From the NCBI GenBank assembly GCA_028292075.1, contig JAQGNA010000087.1, forward strand, positions 1 through 5,541: a stretch of 5,541 nucleotides of DNA. The letters are read 5' to 3'. Positions 1 through 4,966 of this stretch are shown in pieces. The translations under genes were made by a program, and so were the position numbers. This stretch comes from Rhodoferax sp. (GTDB taxonomy: Bacteria > Pseudomonadota > Gammaproteobacteria > Burkholderiales > Burkholderiaceae). A model generated the notes under the pieces. It was not told where the DNA came from and made no database searches. It was given only the letters and a program-made list of their open reading frames with translations. Numbering within the stretch: the first letter of the stretch is position 1; every line of letters starts with the position of its first letter.

Positions 1-1
1 G

Positions 2-484
2 GCGCTCGGCCTGACCGGCGTGCGTGGCGCCTATGCCATCGCGCCGCAAGACGCAGCCGACGCGGTGCGCGATCTGGCGCGGCTCTGCCCCTCCTGGCCG
101 GTGGGCGTGCATGGTGTGGCCATGCTGCAGGCCTGGCCCGGCGCTTCCGTGCAGGCCTGGCTCAAAGACAGCGTCGCCACGCTGCGCGGCTGGAAGGCGC
201 GCCAGCTGGCCCTCTGCGAGGCGCTGGGCTGGGCTTGCCGGCCGAGCCATGCGAACTTTTTCGTGGCGCGGCCGCCGGGGTCGGAGCCCTTGGCGAGCCC
301 TTCCGGCTTGCTGCCGTTCCTGCGGCGATGCGACGTCAAGCTGCGCGACACCACCTCGTTCGGCTTGCCCGGCGAGGTCCGGCTGGGTGTGTTGCCGCCC
401 GCTAGCCAGGATGCACTAGGTCTGGCGGTGCACCGGTGGCAGGCGTCTCGGGCCGTTGCCGACCCCGGGCCGGGGTCGGCGTGA
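2..484 (+). CDS. cobD: L-threonine-O-3-phosphate decarboxylase, C-terminal part (cobalamin biosynthesis)
   Basis: This is a partial gene: its start lies before the window, and the frame is open from base 2 to a TGA at 482-484. It begins at residues ALGLTGVRGAYAIAP, which match the segment just after the PLP-binding lysine of fold-type I aminotransferases of the CobD (Salmonella) / CobC (Pseudomonas) type; the lysine itself should lie a few residues upstream, outside the window. Further on, PSHANFFVARP and the terminal VRLGVLPPASQDAL fit the family's C-terminal small domain. In the family, the cytosolic enzyme decarboxylates L-threonine phosphate to (R)-1-amino-2-propanol phosphate, the aminopropanol arm of cobalamin. 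The presence of cobQ on the same strand about 4.5 kb downstream supports a cobalamin role rather than histidinol-phosphate transamination. The last roughly 17 residues (Ala/Pro/Gly-rich) are not recognisable. The 3' end overlaps the convergent cyclase gene by 83 bp. Identification is by motif and context only. Confidence 0.85.
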   Translation, partial: ALGLTGVRGAYAIAPQDAADAVRDLARLCPSWPVGVHGVAMLQAWPGASVQAWLKDSVATLRGWKARQLALCEALGWACRPSHANFFVARPPGSEPLASPSGLLPFLRRCDVKLRDTTSFGLPGEVRLGVLPPASQDALGLAVHRWQASRAVADPGPGSA

Positions 485-2012
485 TGCCGGTGGTTCCCGC
501 TCCCTCCGCCATCCCCTCGATGCCGGCCATTCCCGGGAGGCCTGGTACGCCCGACACCGCTGCCACCTCGGCACTGATCTCGGTGCAGAGGTCGAGCATC
601 CACCCGTCGTCGAACGACATTTCCTCCATGCGGAAATAGCGGCCGTCCAGCAGATCGACGGTGAAGCTGCGGCGTGCCTGGCTGCGGCGCTTGGCGTCGG
701 CCGCCTCGAGCCAGCGGTCGATGTCGGCGGTCTCGATGCGTGGCCCCACGCCCTGCGCATGGCAGTGCCGCACGATGTCGGCAAAGCTGCGCGCCTGCGG
801 CGTGACCGCATAGATCTGCAGGAACACCGGATTGGCCCAGGCGAGTCGGTCCGAGGGGTCGAACAGTGCCGCGCCCACGCCGCCCAGGTCCAGGCCGGCG
901 AGCACCCGCCGCGCGAACATGCCTTCGTCGCCCGGCCGGCGCCCGCCGCCATCGGCTGGCACCAGCGGGGCAGGGCGGCTGTCGCCGGCGGTGACCACGC
1001 AGTCGCGGCCGTGGTCCTTGGCGCGGTACAGCATCTGGTCGGCGAGCCGCATCCAGGCTTCATGGTTCGGCAGGTCGAGCGTGAGCGCGGCGACGCCGAA
1101 GCTGGCGGTTACGCCGGCCTGCGGCAACAGCGGCTCGGCGCGCAGCCGGGCTTGCAGCCGCTGCATCAGTTCGCTGGCTTCGCGGGGCGTGGTGTGCGGC
1201 AGCAGGATGCCGAACTCTTCGCCACCATAACGCCCCGGCGTGTCGGTACGGCGCAGGCTTTCCGTCAGTCGCTGGGCGAAGCCGCGCAAAACCTCGTCGC
1301 CGGCCGCGTGGCCGAAGCTGTCGTTCACGCGCTTGAAGTGGTCGAGGTCGACCAGCACCAGCGTGGCGATCTCGCCCGAGCGCTGGAAGCGTGCGAACTC
1401 GTGCCGCACCATGGCTTCCCAGTGGCGCCGGTTGTACAGGCCGGTCAGGCCATCGTGCTGGCTCAGGTGCGCCAGTTCCTCGCGCTGGCGCTTGAGCTTG
1501 GTCAGCGCCCGGTAGGTGATCTGCCCGACCGAGATCGGATGCAGCAACAGCAGCGGCAGCGAGCACAGCACCTGCGTCATGGTCGACTCGGGCCGCCACT
1601 CCACGCCGAAGATCACCATGCCGACGGCCACGCCAGCCACGTGCGCCAGCATGCCCCGCACGAACTGGCGGCCGCCGCCGGCGATCATGCTGTCCATGCC
1701 CATCAGCGTGAGCATCAGGATGCTCGGCAAGGCGTTGAAGGCCATCGCGGCGATCCACAGGCCGCCGAAGAAATGGTCGATGAGGAGCGAGCGGCGCTCT
1801 GCCCGCACGCCGTCGCCCATCTGGCGCGCCGACAACCAGGCCACATGCGGCCATGCCAGGCCGTGCAGCGCCAGGCCCGCCCAGACCCACCACGGCGTGG
1901 GCTGCGCAACCAGCACGCTGGCCACCGACAGGAAACCCAGCGCGAGGCCGACCACCCGCGGCGCATAGCTCGCCCGGGCGAAGTTGTAGGAAGGATTGCG
2001 ATCGGTCGTCAC
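402..2012 (-). CDS. Membrane-bound diguanylate cyclase: MASE2 - GGEEF - C-terminal PAS
   Basis: A 536-residue protein that should make cyclic di-GMP from two GTP. Residues about 15-170 hold roughly five hydrophobic segments with the MASE2 signature (RVVGLALGFLSVASVL near 19-34, LHGLAWPHVAW, FNALPSILMLTLMGMDS), as in E. coli DgcC/AdrA. The cyclase domain spans about 180-340, with DGLTGLYNRR, LVDLDHFKRVNDSFGH, an intact GGEEF at 263-267 and the RxxD product-inhibition site R254-D257 exactly five residues before it, so an active, feedback-inhibited enzyme is predicted. Residues about 366-480 resemble a PAS domain of the PAS_7 type (GGVGAALFDPSDRLAWANP ... LLDGRYFRMEE). A Gly-rich tail follows. 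I chose the GTG at 2010-2012 because it overlaps the stop of the upstream PDE gene (GTGA) and sits just before the first membrane segment; the frame is open much further upstream, but that part is antisense-like coding inside the PDE gene. The last 26 or so codons lie opposite the decarboxylase 3' end. Confidence 0.9.
   Translation of the reverse strand: MTTDRNPSYNFARASYAPRVVGLALGFLSVASVLVAQPTPWWVWAGLALHGLAWPHVAWLSARQMGDGVRAERRSLLIDHFFGGLWIAAMAFNALPSILMLTLMGMDSMIAGGGRQFVRGMLAHVAGVAVGMVIFGVEWRPESTMTQVLCSLPLLLLHPISVGQITYRALTKLKRQREELAHLSQHDGLTGLYNRRHWEAMVRHEFARFQRSGEIATLVLVDLDHFKRVNDSFGHAAGDEVLRGFAQRLTESLRRTDTPGRYGGEEFGILLPHTTPREASELMQRLQARLRAEPLLPQAGVTASFGVAALTLDLPNHEAWMRLADQMLYRAKDHGRDCVVTAGDSRPAPLVPADGGGRRPGDEGMFARRVLAGLDLGGVGAALFDPSDRLAWANPVFLQIYAVTPQARSFADIVRHCHAQGVGPRIETADIDRWLEAADAKRRSQARRSFTVDLLDGRYFRMEEMSFDDGWMLDLCTEISAEVAAVSGVPGLPGMAGIEGMAEGAGTTGITPTPARGRQRPETPATGAPPDLVHPG
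458..480. terminator. GC-rich perfect hairpin at the convergent gene junction (possible bidirectional terminator)
   Basis: A 9-bp perfect inverted repeat (arms GCCGACCCC and GGGGTCGGC, 458-466 and 472-480) encloses a 5-nt loop. It lies immediately before the stop codon of the decarboxylase gene and within the last codons of the convergent cyclase gene. The position between two converging genes fits a shared transcription end. No T-tract follows on either strand, so it is not a classical intrinsic terminator. It may act as a pause or mRNA 3'-end stabiliser, or be a by-product of GC-rich coding sequence. Confidence 0.4.
507..551 (-). repeat. Gly-X-Y coding run in the cyclase C-terminal tail
   Basis: Five consecutive 9-bp units encode GVP-GLP-GMA-GIE-GMA (cyclase residues 488-502), followed by less regular Gly-containing triplets (EGA, GTT, GIT) down to base 480. 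Unlike the repeat in the upstream PDE gene, the DNA units are diverged, and two carry proline in the Y position as in collagen-like sequences. The run directly follows the end of the PAS-like domain, so it is probably a flexible or extended tail. Confidence 0.6.
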
Positions 2013-4681
2013 GGGGCGCTCACGGCGAAAGGCATGGCGAGTTCGGCGAGCCAGGCCTCGAAGGCTTCGGCCGGCATGGGTCTGGCGAACAGGTAGCCTT
2101 GCAGCACGGGGCAGCCGCGTTCGGCCAAAAAGCGGCGTTGCGCCTCGGTTTCGACACCTTCGGCCACCACCTGCAACCCGAGGCTTTCGCCGATGCGCAG
2201 CACCGAGGTGGTCAGGGCGCGGGCCGCGTCGCTGTGCGCCAGGTCCTGCACGAAGCTGCGGTCGAGCTTGAGCTCGGCGATGGGCAGGCGGTGCAGATAA
2301 CCCAGGCTCGAATAGCCGGTGCCGAAGTCGTCCATCGACAGGTGCACGCCCAGCGCGTGGACGGCCTTGACGGTGGCCAGCACCTTCGGGTCGGGGTCGA
2401 GCATCACGCTCTCGGTCATCTCCAGCGTGAGTTCGCTGGGGGGCAGGCCGTGCTTGCGCAGCAGTTGCGCAACCTCGACCGGCAGCTCGGCGTTCTGGAA
2501 GTTGCTGGCCGACAGGTTGACCGCCATGCCGGGCACTGGAATCCTGCGCCGCCGCCATTCGGCCAGCTGGCCGCAGGCCCGGCCCAGCACCCAGTGGCCG
2601 AGTTCGTGCATCAGGCCGCATTCTTCGGCCAAAGCGACGAAGCGCATCGGCGGCACGGCACCCAATACCGGGTGCTGCCAGCGCAACAGCGCCTCCAGGC
2701 CGAGCAGGTGACGCCCGCTTGGGTCGACCTGCGGCTGATAGTGCAGCGCCAGGCTGTCGTTGCGCAGCGCCAGCCGCAGGTCGGCCTCAAGCATGGCGCG
2801 TTCCTCGGCGGCACGGTTCAGCTCGGCGCTGAAGAAACGGAAGCCGCCCTTGCCGCTGTTCCCGCCCTTGCCGCTGTGCCCGCTGTTCCCGCTGTTCCCG
2901 CCCTTGCCACGAATGCCGCCCTTGCCGCTCTTGCCACCGTGCTTGGCCTCGTTCATCGCGATGTCGGCATGCCGCATCAGGGTGTCGACGTCGGTGCCGT
3001 CGTCTGGCGAAACCGCGATGCCCAGGCTTGCGCCGACCTGCAGCGTGAGGCCGAGGGCCAGCACCGGCGCATGCGCCGCCTCGGACAGGCGCTCGGCCAC
3101 ATGGGCCGCCTGCTGGGCCGTGCAGTGCGGCAGCAGCAGGATGAATTCGTCGCTGCCCAGCCGGCCCAGGGTGTCGGTGTCGCGGGCCACGGCCTGGAAG
3201 CGGCCAGCCAGCACGCGCAGCAGTGCGTCGCCCACGGCATGGCCGTGGCTGTCGTTGATCTGCTTGAAGCGGTCGAGGTCGAGGTGCACCACCGCCAGCG
3301 GCATGGCGCTGCGGCCCGCGTCGAAGATCGCCCGCTCGGCCTTGGCATGCAGCGTGGCGCGGTTCGGCAGGCCGGTGAGGGTGTCGAAGAACACCAGCTT
3401 GTGGATGTGCGTGCGGACCTTCTCGCGTTCCAGCATCAGCACGCACAGGTGCAGGCAGACGTCGACCAGGCGCTGGTGCAGCGCGTCGGGGCCGCGGTTC
3501 TCGCGGTAGTAGAACGCGAACGTGCCCATGACCTCGCCGTCGCCGCTCTTGATCGGACTCGACCAGCAGGCTTTGACGCCGAGCGGCAGGAAGAGGTTCT
3601 TGAAATCGCGCCAGAGCGGGTCGTGCGCGATGTCGGTCACGGCCACCGCCTCGCCGCGCCAGGCCGCCGTGCCGCAGGAGCCGGCCTGCGGCCCGATCGG
3701 AACGCCGTCCAACGCCTGCGAAATATGCTCGGGCATGCTGGGCGCGGCCAGCGGCCGGACCCGCCCGTCGACGTCGATGGCCAGCACCGTGGCCAGCACC
3801 TCGGGCGCGATGCGTTCCACCTCGCGGCACAGCAGCACCATCACCTCCCGCATAGGCATCTCGCGCACCATGGCGGCCAGCACCTTGTTCTGCAGCACTT
3901 CGTGCATCTTGGTCGCGGTGATGTCGGCCATGACGCCAAGCACGTTGACAAGCTCGCCCGTTTCGTCGAATACCGGGTTCATCGTCACCGACACCCATAG
4001 CGGGCGCCGCGCCTTGGTGTAGACCAGCAGGTCGGTGCTCATGCCAGCGCGTGCGTGGGCATAGGAGCGCATGTTGTCCCACAGCTGGCGCAGGGTGTGG
4101 GCATCGGTGCTGGGGCCGGCCAGCACTTCGTCGGGGCGCAGTCCCTGCATGTCGGCCAGCTCGAAGCCGAGCATGCGCGTCACGCCGCCATTGATCGCAA
4201 CCACTTTGCCTTGCGGATCGCCGACGATGGTGGCGTTGTCGCTGGCGTCGATGGCGCGGGCAATCTCGAACAGCGGGCGCCGCTGCCGCACGGCTTCGGT
4301 GATGTCCTTCACCAGCGCCAGCCAGGACGCGCCGGTGCCATGCCCCGGCATGCCGGCGGCCGGCATCGCGCTCAGGGTGCATTGCACGCGGCGGGGTGGC
4401 GCAGATTCCGGCACGCCCGTGGAATGAAGGTCGAACTCGACTGGGCAGGCCGACAGGCGGACGAAATCGCAAACGCCGTCGTGCAGCAGCGCGGCAGGCA
4501 GCAGGGCGGCGACGGGGTGTCCGCAAATGAGGTTGCGTCCGCGGCCCCAAAGCCGCTCGGCGGCGGCGTTGCAGAAGGTGACGACTTGCCGTGCGTTGAT
4601 GATGACGACGGCGTCAGCCATGGGTTCCAATGCGTCGGTCAAGCCGGCGCTCAGGCTCGGAACAATGTTGACGACTTGCAT
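2009..4681 (-). CDS. DosP-like cyclic di-GMP phosphodiesterase: PAS - PAS - GAF - GSDEF - EAL
   Basis: An 890-residue protein without membrane segments, predicted to hydrolyse cyclic di-GMP to pGpG in the cytosol under sensor control. Domains: PAS 1 (about 15-128; NAAAERLWGRG), PAS 2 (about 140-257; ends VMADITATK), GAF (about 262-420; GSCGTAAWRGEAVAVTDIAH), GGDEF (about 428-582), EAL (about 635-885). The order matches E. coli DosP, and several stretches read like it. The EAL domain looks catalytically complete: EALLR at 663-667, NLSASNF, LEMTES, DDFGTGYSSL from 784, LKLDRSF, VVAEGVETE and QGYLFARP. The GGDEF motif is GSDEF (509-513), with RxxD five residues before it, so it may be inactive or a GTP-binding regulatory domain. 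I chose the ATG at 4679-4681 because AAGGAA lies five bases upstream; the frame extends 33 codons further, without a comparable site. Ten Gly-X-Y triplets (residues 583-612) are inserted at the GGDEF/EAL junction. His67 in PAS 1 could be a heme ligand, but the spacing is off. The gene is first in a two-gene operon. Confidence 0.92.
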   Translation of the reverse strand: MQVVNIVPSLSAGLTDALEPMADAVVIINARQVVTFCNAAAERLWGRGRNLICGHPVAALLPAALLHDGVCDFVRLSACPVEFDLHSTGVPESAPPRRVQCTLSAMPAAGMPGHGTGASWLALVKDITEAVRQRRPLFEIARAIDASDNATIVGDPQGKVVAINGGVTRMLGFELADMQGLRPDEVLAGPSTDAHTLRQLWDNMRSYAHARAGMSTDLLVYTKARRPLWVSVTMNPVFDETGELVNVLGVMADITATKMHEVLQNKVLAAMVREMPMREVMVLLCREVERIAPEVLATVLAIDVDGRVRPLAAPSMPEHISQALDGVPIGPQAGSCGTAAWRGEAVAVTDIAHDPLWRDFKNLFLPLGVKACWSSPIKSGDGEVMGTFAFYYRENRGPDALHQRLVDVCLHLCVLMLEREKVRTHIHKLVFFDTLTGLPNRATLHAKAERAIFDAGRSAMPLAVVHLDLDRFKQINDSHGHAVGDALLRVLAGRFQAVARDTDTLGRLGSDEFILLLPHCTAQQAAHVAERLSEAAHAPVLALGLTLQVGASLGIAVSPDDGTDVDTLMRHADIAMNEAKHGGKSGKGGIRGKGGNSGNSGHSGKGGNSGKGGFRFFSAELNRAAEERAMLEADLRLALRNDSLALHYQPQVDPSGRHLLGLEALLRWQHPVLGAVPPMRFVALAEECGLMHELGHWVLGRACGQLAEWRRRRIPVPGMAVNLSASNFQNAELPVEVAQLLRKHGLPPSELTLEMTESVMLDPDPKVLATVKAVHALGVHLSMDDFGTGYSSLGYLHRLPIAELKLDRSFVQDLAHSDAARALTTSVLRIGESLGLQVVAEGVETEAQRRFLAERGCPVLQGYLFARPMPAEAFEAWLAELAMPFAVSAP
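2846..2935 (-). repeat. 9-bp tandem repeat encoding ten Gly-X-Y triplets between GGDEF and EAL
   Basis: Ten head-to-tail 9-bp units, in coding order GKS GKG GIR GKG GNS GNS GHS GKG GNS GKG, with a further degenerate unit GFR (2837-2845) merging into the conserved FF of the domain edge. All four GKG units are identical in DNA (GGCAAGGGC) and so are all three GNS units (GGGAACAGC); an 18-bp pair of units occurs twice exactly (2855-2872 and 2891-2908). Identity down to the third codon position suggests recent expansion by slippage or unequal exchange. Unit changes keep the frame, so the expected effect is a change in linker length and charge, not loss of the protein. Confidence 0.9.
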
Positions 4682-4966
4682 AGAGGTTCCTTGGAATTGC
4701 CTTTTACCCTGTCGAGCGTAGCGGTATATGAAGGTGTATGCCGCCCCGCCTCGAACCTGGGAGACAACATTGTGTGCCATTTTTCACGCCAATCGTGAGG
4801 TGTTTCCCTTAGCGCTTGCCTCTTCTTGAGCATGCGCAAGGTCCGTTGATACACCGGCGCTGCACGGGTGTTGTGACGCGCTAAGCTTGGCGGCTTTTTC
4901 AGACCCTCTCCCCCGAATGCCTCAGTCTCCTTCCGTTGCTCCTGTTCGCCTCGCGGGCGCTTGCCC
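4682..4966. other. Divergent intergenic region between the cyclic di-GMP operon and cobQ
   Basis: These 285 bp must hold the promoter of the minus-strand operon and may hold one for cobQ. The stretch is less GC-rich than the genes around it. I found no convincing -35/-10 pair on either strand; the best on the plus strand is a TATATG at 4725-4730 with a poor -35. I see no B12-box-like segment that would mark a cobalamin riboswitch. An 8-bp inverted repeat (CTTAGCGC at 4808-4815, GCGCTAAG at 4878-4885) encloses a small ACACC/GGTGT hairpin (4851-4855 with 4867-4871) and is followed by a short T-run at 4894-4898. This could be leader RNA structure, but arms of this size can arise by chance. Confidence 0.5.
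4687..4692 (-). promoter_or_regulatory. Ribosome-binding site that fixes the PDE start
   Basis: The minus strand reads AAGGAA followed by CCTCT and then ATG at 4681-4679, a good Shine-Dalgarno match at normal spacing. It favours this ATG over the in-frame ATG at 4780, whose added 33 residues (rich in Arg/Tyr/Gln) have no domain character. Confidence 0.75.

Noticed and set aside
2013..2621. 203-codon N-terminal extension of the cyclase frame
   Set aside because: It lies entirely inside the EAL-coding part of the PDE gene and has the Arg/Ala/Pro-rich composition of a shadow frame. The GTG at 2012-2010 overlapping the PDE stop gives a normal MASE2 start.
2846..2935. CRISPR array or DNA-level iteron explanation for the tandem repeat
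   Set aside because: Units are 9 bp without spacers and keep the reading frame inside a conserved gene, so a coding minisatellite explains them fully.
1853..4000. Long open plus-strand frame (715 codons) opposite the PDE and cyclase genes, and a similar one at 456-2096
   Set aside because: Both are antisense to well-conserved PAS, GAF, GGDEF and EAL motifs. Their translations are rich in His/Gln/Ala/Arg with no domain pattern, as expected from high-GC codon bias on the other strand.
4682..4780. 33-residue N-terminal extension of the PDE from an ATG at 4780
   Set aside because: The ATG at 4681 has a good AAGGAA site five bases away, and the extension shows no domain, signal peptide or membrane segment.
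4763..4780. Sigma-54-like element on the minus strand (TGGCAC followed by TTGT)
   Set aside because: The distance between the GG and the G of the second element is one base too long for the strict -24/-12 spacing, and the second element reads TTGT rather than TTGC.
4682..4966. Cobalamin riboswitch upstream of cobQ
   Set aside because: No B12-box-like segment or the usual multi-stem arrangement could be recognised on either strand, and the region is short for one plus a promoter.
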